From NCBI RefSeq assembly GCF_017991995.1, contig NZ_JAGOPN010000002.1:186001-250000 (forward strand): DNA of 64,000 nucleotides, given 5' to 3'. Under the pieces are notes generated by a model, which saw only the letters and a list, made by a program, of their open reading frames with translations, was not told where the DNA came from and ran no database searches. The position numbers were made by a program, and so were the translations under genes. How positions within the stretch are numbered: position 1 is the stretch's first letter; each line of letters begins with the position of its first letter. Positions 1 through 10,162 of this stretch are shown here, piece by piece. This stretch comes from Pseudacidovorax sp. GTDB taxonomy: Bacteria; Pseudomonadota; Gammaproteobacteria; Burkholderiales; Burkholderiaceae_C.

Positions 1-408
1 GTGGTCAACGAGCGTGGCCTCAAGGCGCTGGGCGTCAAGCCGCTCGCGCGCATCCACCACATGACGATGATCGGCCACGACCCGGTGATCATGCTGGAGG
101 CCCCCATCCCCGCCACGCAGCGCGCGCTGCAGAAGGCCGGCATGAAGATCGACGACATCGATCTGTTCGAGGTCAACGAGGCCTTCGCGCCCGTGCCCCT
201 GGCCTGGCTGCAGGTGACGGGCGCCGACCCGGCGCGCCTGAACGTCAACGGCGGCGCCATCGCCCTGGGCCATCCGCTGGGCGCTTCCGGCACCAAGCTG
301 ATGACCACGCTCGTGCACGCCCTGCACGACCGCGGCGGCCGCTATGGCCTGCAGACCATGTGCGAAGGCGGCGGCATGGCCAACGTGACCATCGTCGAGC
401 GGCTTTGA
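1..408 (+). CDS. Thiolase family protein (acetyl-CoA acyltransferase), C-terminal part
   Basis: The reading frame is open from the first base and ends in TGA at 406-408, so the 135 visible residues are the C-terminal third of a protein that begins upstream of the window; the GTG at base 1 is not a credible start. Thiolases cleave 3-ketoacyl-CoA with CoA, or condense two acyl-CoAs. The segment shows the family landmarks NEAFA, the glycine-rich GGAIALGHPLGASG loop with the active-site His, and CEGGGMAN, which carries the second catalytic Cys. It lies 113 bp upstream of the importer genes on the same strand and would supply the last step of beta-oxidation for this cluster. Chain-length preference cannot be told. 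Confidence 0.93.
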   Translation: MVNERGLKALGVKPLARIHHMTMIGHDPVIMLEAPIPATQRALQKAGMKIDDIDLFEVNEAFAPVPLAWLQVTGADPARLNVNGGAIALGHPLGASGTKLMTTLVHALHDRGGRYGLQTMCEGGGMANVTIVERL

Positions 409-521
409 ACGTGCATTGAGCCACGGCTGATTGCGGCTCGGGGCCGGCCCGTCACGGCCCCACGGGCCGGCGTGCGCGGCGCGCGCCGGCCCTTCCATCA
501 CAACACCAGGGCAGGACTTCC

Positions 522-1347
522 ATGACCCAGGACTTCGGAGACAGACACGCCGCCGCGCCCCTGCTGCGCATCGAGGGGCTGTCGGTGCGCTTCGGCGGCA
601 TCGTGGCGCTCGACGGCGTGGGCTTCGACGTGGCCGCCGGCCAGGTCTGCGGCCTGATCGGGCCCAACGGCGCGGGCAAGAGCACGCTGTTCAACTGCCT
701 CTCGCGCCTGTACGGCTGGCAGGCCGGGCGCATCGCGTTCGCCGGCCGCGCGCTGGACACGCTGCCGCGCCACCGCATGGCGGCGCTGGGCATCGGCCGC
801 ACCTTCCAGAACCTGGCGCTTTTCGCCAGCATGACGGTGCGCGAGAACGTGCGCGTGGGCACGCACACCCACCAGCATGCGGGCTTCCTGCGCGACGCGC
901 TGCGCCTGCCCGGCGTGCGGCGGCTGGAGGAGGAGGCCGAGGCACGCACCGAGGAATTCATCACCCTGCTCGACCTGGGTGCCGTGGCCGACCGCCGCGT
1001 CGCCGACCTGCCCTTCGGCACCCAGAAGCGGGTCGAGCTGGCACGCGCCCTGGCGGCGCGCCCCCGGCTGCTGCTGCTGGACGAGCCCGCCTGCGGCCTC
1101 AACCACGAGGAGCTGGAGGGCCTGGGCGACCTGATCCTCGCGCTGCGTGCGCGGCTGGGGCTGACGGTGCTGCTGGTGGAGCACCACATGGGTCTGGTCA
1201 TGCGGGTGAGCGACAAGGTGGTCGCGCTCAACTTCGGTCGCAAGATCGCCGAGGGCACGCCCGAGGCCGTGCGCCGCCATCCCGAGGTGGTCCGCGCCTA
1301 CCTGGGCGACGAGGGTGCCGCCGAGCCGGCCCTGGAGGTGCGCCAGC

Positions 1348-1364
<17 letters not shown>
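522..1364 (+). CDS. livG: Branched-chain-amino-acid-type ABC transporter ATP-binding protein (LivG-like)
   Basis: This 280-residue protein is one of two nucleotide-binding subunits that power an inner-membrane importer of the HAAT/Liv family. Walker A is GPNGAGKS at residues 47-54 and Walker B ends in Asp187-Glu188. The region before Walker B reads FGTQKRVELARAL, a variant of the usual LSYGQQ signature. The start is the ATG at 522 with a weak AGGA upstream. The gene overlaps livF by 17 bp, so the two are translated together. In catabolic clusters Liv-type systems often carry aromatic or aliphatic acids rather than amino acids, and the acyl-CoA genes downstream favour that here; substrate is inferred, not seen. 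Confidence 0.93.
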
Positions 1365-2072
<708 letters not shown>

Positions 2073-2073
<1 letters not shown>

Positions 2074-2233
2074 GAAGGTGTGAACGAACCCGTCATGCCC
2101 GCTCGTCCTGCCAAAGCACGCCCACTCCGCGTTGCAAATGCTCGCCATAGCCCGAGCTATGGCTGCGCTTTGCGCCTTGATCGGCCGCGTTTTGGCAGCC
2201 CGCTCGGCCACGCCGGATTCATTCACACCTTCT
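2073..2233. repeat. Nested palindromic intergenic element, full copy
   Basis: The left end (2073-2088) and right end (2218-2233) are 16-nt inverted repeats matching at 15 positions, and imperfect complementarity runs inward through CTGCCAAA on both arms. The centre has a second stem, CATAGC/GCTATG around CCGA near 2143. It fills the space between the livF stop and the livH ribosome-binding region. A shorter relative with the same two ends is at 25070-25130. Such an RNA structure inside an operon could adjust the ratio of ATPases to permeases; that is inference. Confidence 0.75.
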
Positions 2234-2240
2234 GAGAACC

Positions 2241-3113
2241 ATGGACGCATTCCTGCACCAGCTCTTCGCGGGCCTCGCCACCGGCGGCATCTATGCCACC
2301 GTCGCGCTGGCACTGGTGATGATCTACCAGGCCACGCACCACATCAATTTCGCCCAGGGCGAGATGGCGATGTTCTCCACCTTCATCGCCTGGTCGCTGA
2401 TGCAGGCGGGGCTGCCCTACTGGGTGGCCTTCTTCGCCACGGTGGCGCTGTCCTTCGTGGTGGGCGCGGCGGTGGAGTTCGCCATCATCCGGCCGATGCA
2501 CAAGGCCACCGACCTGGCACAGGTGGTGGTCTTCATCGGGCTGCTGGTGGTCTTCCACAGCCTGGCGGGCTGGCTCTTCGGCTACACGATCAAGGAGTTC
2601 CCCAGCCCCTTTCCCAAGGACGCCTGGTACGCCAGCGCACTGATGTCCGCGCACGAGGTGGGCGCCATCGCCGTGGCGCTGGCCATCGTGGCGCTGCTCT
2701 TCGGCTTCTTCCGCCTCACGCCGCTGGGCCTGGCCATGCGGGCCGCGGCGCAGAACCCGGCCTCGTCGCGGCTGGTGGGCATCTCCGTGGGCCGCATGCT
2801 GATGCTGGGCTGGGGCCTGGCCGGCGCCATCGGCGCGGTGGCCGGGATGATGGTGGCGCCGGTGGTCTTCCTCGACCCGCACATGATGACCGGCGTGCTG
2901 CTCTATGCCTTCGCCGGCGCGCTGCTGGGCGGCATCGACAACCCGGTGGGTGCGGTGGTGGGCGGCTTCCTGGTGGGCGTGCTGGAGAACCTGATGGGCA
3001 GCTACGTGGTGGGCACCGAGCTCAAGCTCTCGGTGGCGCTGGTGCTGATCGTGGGCGTGCTCATCGTGCGGCCGGCCGGCCTCATGGGCCGGCGCATCGT
3101 GAAGAGGGTCTGA
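2241..3113 (+). CDS. livH: Branched-chain-amino-acid-type ABC transporter permease (LivH-like)
   Basis: This 290-residue, very hydrophobic protein is one half of the transmembrane channel of the Liv-type importer. It opens with the family's typical N-terminus (FAGLATGGIYATVALALVMIY) and contains the conserved AMRAAAQNP and GALLGGIDNPVGAVVGG segments that contact the ATPases and line the pore. About eight membrane segments are apparent. The start ATG at 2241 follows GAGAA by a few bases, immediately after the repeat element. It is followed after 5 bp by livM. Function is clear from family; the imported compound is not. Confidence 0.93.
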   Translation: MDAFLHQLFAGLATGGIYATVALALVMIYQATHHINFAQGEMAMFSTFIAWSLMQAGLPYWVAFFATVALSFVVGAAVEFAIIRPMHKATDLAQVVVFIGLLVVFHSLAGWLFGYTIKEFPSPFPKDAWYASALMSAHEVGAIAVALAIVALLFGFFRLTPLGLAMRAAAQNPASSRLVGISVGRMLMLGWGLAGAIGAVAGMMVAPVVFLDPHMMTGVLLYAFAGALLGGIDNPVGAVVGGFLVGVLENLMGSYVVGTELKLSVALVLIVGVLIVRPAGLMGRRIVKRV

Positions 3114-3118
3114 ACGTC

Positions 3119-4126
3119 ATGTCCACCTTGCTCAGCTCCGATGCCATGCCGCCGAAGGCGGCGCCCGTGAGGCGGCGGCTCTCGCCCTCATCCGTCTTCG
3201 CGCTGGCGTTGATCGTGGCCGGCGTCGCGCTGGCCTTCATCGCGCAGGGCTACCAGCTCTTCCAGGCCACCATGGTGCTGGCCTATGCGGTGGCGCTGGT
3301 GGGGCTGAACATCCTCACCGGCTACAACGGCCAGATCTCGCTGGGCCATGGCGCCTTCTTCGCCATCGGCGCCTATGCCGCCGGCATCCTCATGGACCGT
3401 GGCGGCGTGCCCTACTGGCTCGCAGTGCCGGCCGCGGGCATCGTGAGCCTGGGGGTGGGCTACCTCTTCGGGCGACCGGCGCTCAAGCTCGAAGGCCTGT
3501 ACCTGGCGCTGGCCACCTTCGCGCTTGGCGTGGCCATGCCGCAATTGCTCAAGTACAAGCATCTGGAGGCCTGGACCGGCGGCGTGGGCGGCATCGTGCT
3601 GACCAAGCCTGAAGCACCCTTCGGCCTGCCGCTGGATGCCGACCAGTGGTTCTACCTCTATGCGCTGGCGGTGGCGGTGCTGCTGTTCTGGGGCGCGCGC
3701 AACCTGATCGACAGCGGCAGCGGGCTGGCGCTGCGGGCCATCCGCGACCACGGCATGGCGGCCGAGGCCATGGGCGTGAACAACGCGCATGCCAAGTCCA
3801 TGGCCTTCGCCGTCTCCGCCGGCTACACCGGCGTGGGTGGCGCGCTGGCGGCCATCGCGGTGCAGTTCGTGGCGCCGGACTCCTTCACCTTCTTCCTGTC
3901 CATCTCGCTGCTGGTGGGCATCGTGGTGGGCGGCGTGGGCACGCTGTGGGGGGCGCTGTTCGGCGCGCTGTTCATCCTCTTCGTGCCGGGTCTGGCCGAG
4001 CAGGTGTCCAAGTCCGCGCCCTGGGCCGTGTATGGCGTGGTGCTGATCCTCTTCATGTTCGTGATGCCCGGCGGGGTGATGGGGCTGCTGCACCGGCTGC
4101 GGGCCCGGCTCGCGCGCCGTGGCTGA
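3119..4126 (+). CDS. livM: Branched-chain-amino-acid-type ABC transporter permease (LivM-like)
   Basis: This is the partner permease, 335 residues from the ATG at 3119. That start is chosen because the frame runs open for about 1 kb upstream through livH, where its translation is Arg/Gly-rich and meaningless. The LivM hallmark LNILTGYNGQISLGHGAFFAIGAYAAG is present (seen as LNILTGYNGQ followed by ISLGHGAFF), as is the loop IRDHGMAAEAMGVN that docks the ATPase. An Arg-rich N-terminal tail (about 25 residues) precedes the first membrane segment. It is separated from the crotonase gene by 39 bp. Confidence 0.92.
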   Translation: MSTLLSSDAMPPKAAPVRRRLSPSSVFALALIVAGVALAFIAQGYQLFQATMVLAYAVALVGLNILTGYNGQISLGHGAFFAIGAYAAGILMDRGGVPYWLAVPAAGIVSLGVGYLFGRPALKLEGLYLALATFALGVAMPQLLKYKHLEAWTGGVGGIVLTKPEAPFGLPLDADQWFYLYALAVAVLLFWGARNLIDSGSGLALRAIRDHGMAAEAMGVNNAHAKSMAFAVSAGYTGVGGALAAIAVQFVAPDSFTFFLSISLLVGIVVGGVGTLWGALFGALFILFVPGLAEQVSKSAPWAVYGVVLILFMFVMPGGVMGLLHRLRARLARRG

Positions 4127-4165
4127 ACCTGTTACGCCTCGACCTTCAACGCCCAAGGAAACCGC

Positions 4166-4990
4166 ATGACCGCCGACACCGACACCGTGCTCCGCCTGCA
4201 TCGCCACGACGAGGTGGCGGTGCTCACGCTGTGCAACACCGCCCGCCTCAACCCGCTGGGCATCGGCCTGCAGCAGCAGTTGCGTGCGCGGCTGGCCGAG
4301 CTGGCCGCCGATGCCGGCGTGCGCGCCCTGGTGCTCACCGGTGAGGGCAAGGGCTTCTGCGTGGGCGCCGATCTGCAGTCCATGGGCGGCGTGCCGGCCG
4401 GCGATGGGCGCTCGCTGGGCGCGCACACGGCGGACACCATGCATGCGCTGTCCAACCGGCTCATCCTCGACCTGCAGGCCCTGCCCATGCCGGTGGTCTG
4501 CGCCGTCAATGGCGCGGCGGCGGGTGCTGGTGCTGGCCTGGCGCTGGCGGGCGACTTCACGCTCATGGCCCGCTCGGCCTACTTCTTCCTGCCCTTCCTG
4601 CCGCGGCTGGGCATCGTGCCCGACCTGGGCACCACGTGGTTCATCGAACGCCGGCTGGGCCGCGCACGGGCCATGGGCCTGGCGCTGCTGGGCGAGCGCC
4701 TGTCGGCCCAGCAGGCGCTGGACTGGGGCCTGGTGTGGGGCTGCGCGGACGACGCCGCGCTGCAGGACGAGGCGCTCGCCCTCGCCCGCCGCCTGGCCCG
4801 CCTGCCCGCCCATGCCGCGATGGAGGCGCGGCACGCCCTCGACGCCGCCGCCACCGGCAGCCTGGCCGACCAGCTGCACTACGAGGCCGAGCGCCAGCGC
4901 GAACTGATCGACGGCGCCGCCTTCGCCGAAGGCGTGCGTGCCTTCGTGCAGAAGCGCGAGCCCGTGTTTCCGCCCCGCAGCGCACGCTGA
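4166..4990 (+). CDS. Crotonase-family protein, PaaG-like enoyl-CoA isomerase/hydratase
   Basis: This 274-residue crotonase-fold enzyme binds an acyl-CoA thioester in an oxyanion hole formed by GKGFCVGADL and NGAAAGAGAGLAL. Aligned by eye with rat crotonase, both catalytic glutamates are missing (Glu144 becomes Gly, Glu164 becomes Leu), but an Asp stands in LGIVPDLGTTW, the position used by PaaG-type isomerases. It is therefore more likely a double-bond isomerase than a classical hydratase. It is the first of three crotonase paralogues in this cluster and sits between the permeases and the binding protein. The ATG at 4166 follows AAGGAAACC. Confidence 0.88.
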   Translation: MTADTDTVLRLHRHDEVAVLTLCNTARLNPLGIGLQQQLRARLAELAADAGVRALVLTGEGKGFCVGADLQSMGGVPAGDGRSLGAHTADTMHALSNRLILDLQALPMPVVCAVNGAAAGAGAGLALAGDFTLMARSAYFFLPFLPRLGIVPDLGTTWFIERRLGRARAMGLALLGERLSAQQALDWGLVWGCADDAALQDEALALARRLARLPAHAAMEARHALDAAATGSLADQLHYEAERQRELIDGAAFAEGVRAFVQKREPVFPPRSAR

Positions 4991-5009
4991 CTGCGAAGGC
5001 ATCGGCCCA

Positions 5010-5027
5010 ATCGTCGGAACCGACGAT
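5010..5027. promoter_or_regulatory. Candidate operator palindrome, site 1
   Basis: Eight-base arms ATCGTCGG and CCGACGAT flank AA, 20 bp after the crotonase stop and 95 bp before the binding-protein start. The inverted complement of a site at 8955-8970 matches this core at 15 of 16 positions. Repetition of such a long palindrome at two gene starts in one catabolic cluster suggests a binding site for a dimeric regulator, perhaps TetR-type; no regulator gene is present in this region. Confidence 0.5.
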
Positions 5028-5121
5028 GGGCACCGGCAGAGGCGATTCCTACCATCGCCTCGCGACCCCGCACCAAGGCCCACACCACACAGAACGGGCC
5101 GACGACAACCAGGAGACAACC

Positions 5122-6336
5122 ATGCGCCTTTCCATCGCACGCGGCCTGGGGGCCGCGCTTGCCACCTTCTCGCTGCTGGCCCTGGCGCCTGCCGCGCAGG
5201 CCCAGAAGAAGTACGACACCGGCGCCAGCGACAGCGAGATCAAGGTCGGCAACTTCGTGCCCTACTCCGGCCCGGCCTCGGCCTACGGCACCATCGGCAA
5301 GACCCATGCGGCCTACTTCGCCAAGCTCAATGCCGAGGGCGGCATCAATGGCCGCAAGATCAGCTACCTGTCGGCCGACGATGCCTACAACCCGGCGCAG
5401 AGCGTGGAGCAGACCCGCAAACTGGTCGAGCGCGACGGCGTGCTGCTGATGTTCGGCGCACTGGGCACCTCGCACAACCAGGCCGTGCAGCGCTACATGA
5501 ACCAGCGCAAGGTGCCGCAGCTGTTCGTCTCCACCGGCGCCACGCGCTGGGGCGACCCCAAGACCTTTCCGTGGACCATGGGCTGGCAGCCCACCTACCA
5601 GCTCGAAGGCGCGCTCTTCGCGCGCCACATCATGGCCAACCGGCCCAATGCCAAGGTCGGCATCCTGATGCAGAACGACGACTTCGGGAAGGACTACCTC
5701 AAGGGCGTGATGGACGGTTTCGGCGACAAGGCCAAGCAGTTCGTGGTGAACCAGCAGACCTACGAGGTGACCGACCCAACGGTGGACAGCCAGATGGTCG
5801 CGCTCAAGGGCTCGGGCGCCGACACCTTCATCAACATCACCACGCCCAAGTTCGCGGCCCAATCCATCCGCAAGGCGGCCGACATCGGCTGGAAGCCGGC
5901 CCACTACCTGGTGAGCGTGTCGCTGTCGATCAGCTCCGTCATCAAGCCGGCCGGTGCCGACAACGCGCAGGGCATCATCACCGCCACCTACCTGCGCGAG
6001 CCCTCGGACCCGAGCAACCAGGGCACGCGCGAGCTGGCCGACTACCTGGCCTTCATGAAGCAGTACTACCCGGCGGGCGACCCGAACGACTCGCTCAACG
6101 TCATCGGCTACTCGCAGGCCCAGACGCTGGCCGAGGTGCTGCGCCGCTGCGGCGACGACCTGACCCGCGCCAACGTCATGAAGCAGGCCGCGAGCCTGAA
6201 GATGGCCCTGCCCATGCTCTACCCGGGCATCACGCTCAGCACCGGCGCCGACGACTTCTTCCCCATCAAGAAGATGCAGCCCGTGCGCTTCGATGGCACG
6301 CGCTACGTGCCCTTCGGCGAGCTGCTCGGCAGCTGA
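5122..6336 (+). CDS. Periplasmic substrate-binding protein of the Liv-type ABC importer
   Basis: This 404-residue protein belongs to the periplasmic leucine-binding-protein fold (Peripla_BP_6) and would deliver the substrate to LivH/LivM. A signal peptide ends in AAQA, with probable cleavage after residue 27. The mature part starts with IKVGNFVPYSGPASAYG, the usual first strand and substrate loop, and contains LFVSTGATRWGDP and VGILMQNDDFGKDY. The start is the ATG at 5122 behind AGGAGA; upstream open frame belongs to no protein. A candidate operator lies 95 bp upstream, so it may have its own promoter. Proteins of this subclass in acyl-CoA clusters are often linked to aromatic or aliphatic acid uptake. 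Confidence 0.92.
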   Translation: MRLSIARGLGAALATFSLLALAPAAQAQKKYDTGASDSEIKVGNFVPYSGPASAYGTIGKTHAAYFAKLNAEGGINGRKISYLSADDAYNPAQSVEQTRKLVERDGVLLMFGALGTSHNQAVQRYMNQRKVPQLFVSTGATRWGDPKTFPWTMGWQPTYQLEGALFARHIMANRPNAKVGILMQNDDFGKDYLKGVMDGFGDKAKQFVVNQQTYEVTDPTVDSQMVALKGSGADTFINITTPKFAAQSIRKAADIGWKPAHYLVSVSLSISSVIKPAGADNAQGIITATYLREPSDPSNQGTRELADYLAFMKQYYPAGDPNDSLNVIGYSQAQTLAEVLRRCGDDLTRANVMKQAASLKMALPMLYPGITLSTGADDFFPIKKMQPVRFDGTRYVPFGELLGS

Positions 6337-6373
6337 CGCCACCGCACCCCAACCGCATCCAGGAGACACCGCC

Positions 6374-8023
6374 ATGTCCGAACCCCTCTTCGGCCTGATG
6401 CAGGACCGCCCGCTGCTGATCTCGTCGCTCATCGAGCATGCCGCGCGCTTCCATCCGCGCACCGAGATCGTCTCGCGCCTGCCCGAGGGCGGCACGCACC
6501 GCACCGACTGGCTGGGCGTGCGCAATGCCGCCTGCCGCATCGCCAACGCGCTGCAGTCGCTGGGCATCCAGCGCGGCGAGCGCGTGGCCACGCTGGCCTG
6601 GAACAGCTGGCGCCATCTGGCGCTGTACTTCGGCGTCTCGGGCACGGGCGCCGTGCTGCACACCGTCAACCCCCGGCTCTTTCCGGAGCAGATCGAATAC
6701 ATCGCCAACCATGCCGAAGACCGCGTGCTGTTCTTCGACGTGACCTTCGCGCCGCTGGTGCAGAAGCTGGCGCCGAAGCTCAAGACGGTGAAGACCTACG
6801 TCTGCATGAGCTCGCGCGAGCACATGCCCGCGCTGGACCTGCCCGACCTGCGCTGCTGGGACGAGCTGCTCGCCGCCCAGAGCGAGCAGTACGACTGGCC
6901 CGACTTCGACGAGCGCACCGCCTCTTCGCTCTGCTACACGTCCGGCACCACCGGCAATCCCAAGGGTGTGCTCTATTCGCACCGCTCGACCATGCTGCAC
7001 ACGATGATGGAGCTGGCGCCCGATACCTTCGGCATCAGCTCGCGCGAGACGGTGATGCTGATCGTGCCCATGTTCCATGCCAACGGCTGGGGCACGCCCT
7101 ATGCGGCGGCGATGGTGGGTACGCGGCTGGTCTTTCCGGGGCCGCACATGGACGGCGAAAGCGTCTACACGCTGATGAAGGACGAGCGGGTCACCTTCTC
7201 GCAGGGCGTGCCCACGGTGTGGCTGATGCTCTTCCAGTACCTGGACGCGCACCCGGAGATCGACCCGCGCGCGCTCGGCGTCAAGATGATCGGCATCGGC
7301 GGCGCCGCCGTGCCGCGCGCCATGCTGGAGCGCTTCGAGAAGCAGTTCGGCGCGCAGGTGGTGCAGGGCTGGGGCATGACCGAGACCAGCCCCATCGGCG
7401 TCATCAGCAAGCTGCTGCCCAAGCACGACGCCATGGCCGAGGACGAACTGGTCAAGGTCAAGCTCAAGCAGGGTCGCGGCGTGTGGGGTGTGGACCTCAA
7501 GCTGGTGGACGATGCCGGCGAGGTGCAGCCCTGGGACGGCCAGTCGCGCGGCCACCTGCGCGTGCGGGGCCCGTGGATCGCCTCGGGCTACTTCAAGGGC
7601 GAGGGCGGCTCGCCCATGGACGACGAGGGCTACTTCAGCACCGGCGACGTCGCCACCATCGACACCGACGGCTACCTGCAGCTGGTGGACCGCGCCAAGG
7701 ACGTGATCAAGTCCGGCGGCGAGTGGATCTCGTCCATCGACGTCGAGAACGCGGCCATGGGCCATCCGGGCGTGGCGGAGGCGGCCATCATCGGTGTGGC
7801 CCATCCCAAGTGGCAGGAGCGTCCGCTGCTGCTGGTGGTGCCGCGCGCGGGCCATCAGCCCACCAAGGAATCGGTGCTCGACTTCCTGTCGACCCGCATC
7901 GCCAAGTGGTGGCTGCCCGACGACGTGGTGGTGGTGCCCGAGCTGCCCCACACCGCCACGGGCAAGCTGCTCAAGACGCGGCTGCGCGAGCAGTACCGCG
8001 ACTACCAGCTGCCCACGGCATGA
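6374..8023 (+). CDS. Medium/long-chain fatty-acid--CoA ligase (AMP-forming)
   Basis: The 549-residue enzyme adenylates a carboxylic acid and transfers it to CoA in the cytoplasm. The phosphate-binding motif [11 protein letters not shown] starts at Tyr188, the A8 region reads [16 protein letters not shown] and [15 protein letters not shown], and the C-terminal catalytic Lys lies in [11 protein letters not shown]. The N-terminus ([20 protein letters not shown]) resembles AlkK-type medium-chain ligases more than E. coli FadD. The ATG at 6374 has AGGAGA eight bases upstream. Its stop overlaps the thioesterase start (ATGA). It is one of two ligases in the cluster and would activate the imported acid. 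Confidence 0.92.
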   Translation: MSEPLFGLMQDRPLLISSLIEHAARFHPRTEIVSRLPEGGTHRTDWLGVRNAACRIANALQSLGIQRGERVATLAWNSWRHLALYFGVSGTGAVLHTVNPRLFPEQIEYIANHAEDRVLFFDVTFAPLVQKLAPKLKTVKTYVCMSSREHMPALDLPDLRCWDELLAAQSEQYDWPDFDERTASSLCYTSGTTGNPKGVLYSHRSTMLHTMMELAPDTFGISSRETVMLIVPMFHANGWGTPYAAAMVGTRLVFPGPHMDGESVYTLMKDERVTFSQGVPTVWLMLFQYLDAHPEIDPRALGVKMIGIGGAAVPRAMLERFEKQFGAQVVQGWGMTETSPIGVISKLLPKHDAMAEDELVKVKLKQGRGVWGVDLKLVDDAGEVQPWDGQSRGHLRVRGPWIASGYFKGEGGSPMDDEGYFSTGDVATIDTDGYLQLVDRAKDVIKSGGEWISSIDVENAAMGHPGVAEAAIIGVAHPKWQERPLLLVVPRAGHQPTKESVLDFLSTRIAKWWLPDDVVVVPELPHTATGKLLKTRLREQYRDYQLPTA

Positions 8024-8937
8024 GCGGTGCTGCTGCCGCTGCTCCTAACGAAGCCATGCGCCGGCAGGCCTGGCGCCAGTCGCGCGAGGCCTACGGCTGG
8101 CACACGGCCCTGGCACCGCGCCATGCCGACCTGGACCTGCTGCGGCACCTGAACAACGCGGCGGTGATCGGCCTGCACATCGAGGCGCGCATCCGCTGGC
8201 TCGATGCGCTGCTGCCGCGGGCCGCGGGCGATGGCCTGCGCCTGCGACCCGCCGGGCTGTGGACGGACTTCCTGGCCGAGGGCGCCTATCCCGCATCGTT
8301 GGAGGCTGGCGTGGCGCTGCTGTGCGTCGATGCCGAGGCGGCCCACATCGCCACCGCCCTCTTCCAGCAGGCCCGCTGCATCGGCCTGCAGCACACCGAG
8401 CTGGCGGCCTGGCAGGACGGCGAGCGCGTGCCGCTGCCCGCGGCGCTCGTGCAGCAGCTGCGCCGGCATGAGCAGCCACGCCCCTTGCCCGCGCAGGTGC
8501 ATGCGGCCTTCGGTGCGCCCGCCAACCAGGCCATCGAGGAGCTGCTGGCCACCCGGTATGCCGATGTCGACGCCGAAGGACTGCTGTCGGACGTGGCGCT
8601 GGCCCGCTACCTGGAGCACGGTCGCTCCCGCTGGTGGCTGGATGGCGGCACCGATCCCAGCCGGCTTCCGCTCACGGGCGGCGTCGACGTGATGGTGGCC
8701 CACATCGCCCTGCGCGTGCACCGCGCCACGCCCGTGCCGGTCACCTGGCGCCTGCGCACCGGCGTGCAGGCGCTCGGCCGCAGTTCGGTGGTGCTGCGCT
8801 GCCGCCTGTTCGACGGCGATGCGCTGCAGGCCGACAGCGAGGCCGTGCTGGTCGCCATCGATCCCGCCACGCACCGGCCGGCGCCGCTGCCCGAGGCGGT
8901 GCGCGACCGCTGGTCGGCGCTGCTGCCGGCCCCCTGA
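8020..8937 (+). CDS. Acyl-CoA thioesterase, tandem hot-dog domains
   Basis: The protein has 305 residues and two hot-dog folds. The first carries HADLDLLRHLNN at residues 35-46, the pattern D-x(n)-H-x-N-N of 4-hydroxybenzoyl-CoA-thioesterase-like enzymes. The second begins near residue 176 with RYADVDAEGLLSDVALARYLE, in which the usual GHVNN is degenerate. It would hydrolyse acyl-CoAs, either to rescue CoA from stalled intermediates or to release an end product. The start overlaps the ligase stop by ATGA, so translation is coupled. The degenerate second motif suggests only one domain is catalytic. Confidence 0.8.
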   Translation: MSGAAAAAPNEAMRRQAWRQSREAYGWHTALAPRHADLDLLRHLNNAAVIGLHIEARIRWLDALLPRAAGDGLRLRPAGLWTDFLAEGAYPASLEAGVALLCVDAEAAHIATALFQQARCIGLQHTELAAWQDGERVPLPAALVQQLRRHEQPRPLPAQVHAAFGAPANQAIEELLATRYADVDAEGLLSDVALARYLEHGRSRWWLDGGTDPSRLPLTGGVDVMVAHIALRVHRATPVPVTWRLRTGVQALGRSSVVLRCRLFDGDALQADSEAVLVAIDPATHRPAPLPEAVRDRWSALLPAP

Positions 8938-8954
8938 AGCGCGACGCGGCACTT

Positions 8955-8970
8955 TCGTCCGTTCCGACGA
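8955..8970 (-). promoter_or_regulatory. Candidate operator palindrome, site 2
   Basis: The minus-strand reading of this 16-mer differs from the core of the site at 5011-5026 at one base only. It lies 90 bp upstream of the racemase gene in a 122-bp gap between coding regions. A CATGAT hexamer 25 bp further on could be a -10 box, at about the same distance as TACCAT follows site 1. A promoter and operator for the second half of the cluster is the simplest reading. Confidence 0.45.
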
Positions 8971-9059
8971 TTCCGGCTGCGGCGCCGGCTGCGCCATGAT
9001 CGGGGCAGGGACCGGCGACAAGGCCGGCCCGCGCCATGCACACACAAGGAGACAACGCG

Positions 9060-10142
9060 ATGGCAGGTCCGCTCCACGGCGTCCGGGTGGTCGAGTTCGC
9101 CGGCCTGGGCCCCGGCCCCTTCTGCGCCATGCTGCTGGCGGACCTGGGCGCGGAGGTGCTGCGCATCGTCCGCCCCGGCGTCGCGCCCGATCCGCAGGAC
9201 ATCACCACCCGCAGCCGCCGCCAGGTGGCCATCGACCTGCGCGGCCCCGACGGCCAGGCGGCGGCGCTGGCCCTCATCGACAAGGCCGACCTGCTGGTGG
9301 AGGGCTTCCGCCCCGGCGTGATGGAACGCCTGGGCCTGGGCCCCGACGACTGTCTGGCCCGCAACCCGCGCCTGGTCTACGGCCGCATGACGGGCTGGGG
9401 CCAGCATGGCCCGCTGGCCAAGGCGGCGGGCCACGACATCAACTACATCGCCATCAGCGGCGCGCTGCATGCCATCGGCCGCGCGGGCGAGGCGCCGGTG
9501 CCGCCGCTCAACTACGTGGGCGATTTCGGCGGCGGTGGCATGCTGCTGGCCGTGGGCCTGCTGGCCGCCCTGCACGAGGCCGGCCGCAGCGGCCGCGGCC
9601 AGGTCATCGATGCGGCGATGACGGACGGCACGGCGCTGCTCTCGGCCTTCATGTACGGCTTCAAGGCCAAGGGCCAGTGGAGCAACCAGCGCGGCGAGAA
9701 CATGCTCGACGGCGGCGCCCACTTCTACGACACCTATGCCTGCGCCGACGGCAAGTACGTGGCCATCGGCGCCATCGAGCCGCAGTTCTATGCCGAGCTG
9801 CGCGAGCGCTGCGGCATCCACGATCCGCTCTTCGACGGCCAGATGGACCCGGCCCGCTGGCCGCTGCTCAAGCTGCGCCTGGCCGACGTGTTCCGCACCC
9901 GCACCCGCGACGAATGGTGCGCGCTGCTCGAAGGCACCGACGCCTGCTTCGCCCCGGTGCTGGACTGGGACGAGGCGCCGCAACATGCCCACAACCGCGC
10001 CCGCGGCACCTTCACCGAGGTCGATGGCGTGGTGCAGCCGGCGCCCGCGCCCCGCTTCTCGCGCAGCACGCCCACCGAGCCCGCCGCACCGCAGGCGGCC
10101 AGCCTGGACGAGGTGCTGGCCGCCTGGGGCGCGAAGGTCTGA
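9060..10142 (+). CDS. Alpha-methylacyl-CoA racemase (CaiB/BaiF CoA-transferase family)
   Basis: This 360-residue protein would interconvert the (R) and (S) forms of 2-methylacyl-CoA, which is needed before a stereospecific dehydrogenase can act on methyl-branched chains. From the ATG at 9060 (AAGGAGA upstream) the residues matching the catalytic set of Mycobacterium tuberculosis MCR (His126, Asp156, Glu241) are His125 in GHDINY, Asp155 in VGDFGGGG and Glu240 in AIEPQF, all offset by one. Family III CoA-transferases lack this His and instead use an Asp nucleophile, so racemase is the better call. A GTG-type upstream start at 9036 is possible but has no ribosome-binding site. Confidence 0.88.
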   Translation: MAGPLHGVRVVEFAGLGPGPFCAMLLADLGAEVLRIVRPGVAPDPQDITTRSRRQVAIDLRGPDGQAAALALIDKADLLVEGFRPGVMERLGLGPDDCLARNPRLVYGRMTGWGQHGPLAKAAGHDINYIAISGALHAIGRAGEAPVPPLNYVGDFGGGGMLLAVGLLAALHEAGRSGRGQVIDAAMTDGTALLSAFMYGFKAKGQWSNQRGENMLDGGAHFYDTYACADGKYVAIGAIEPQFYAELRERCGIHDPLFDGQMDPARWPLLKLRLADVFRTRTRDEWCALLEGTDACFAPVLDWDEAPQHAHNRARGTFTEVDGVVQPAPAPRFSRSTPTEPAAPQAASLDEVLAAWGAKV

Positions 10143-10162
10143 CGGCCCCGGAGCGCGCGGCC

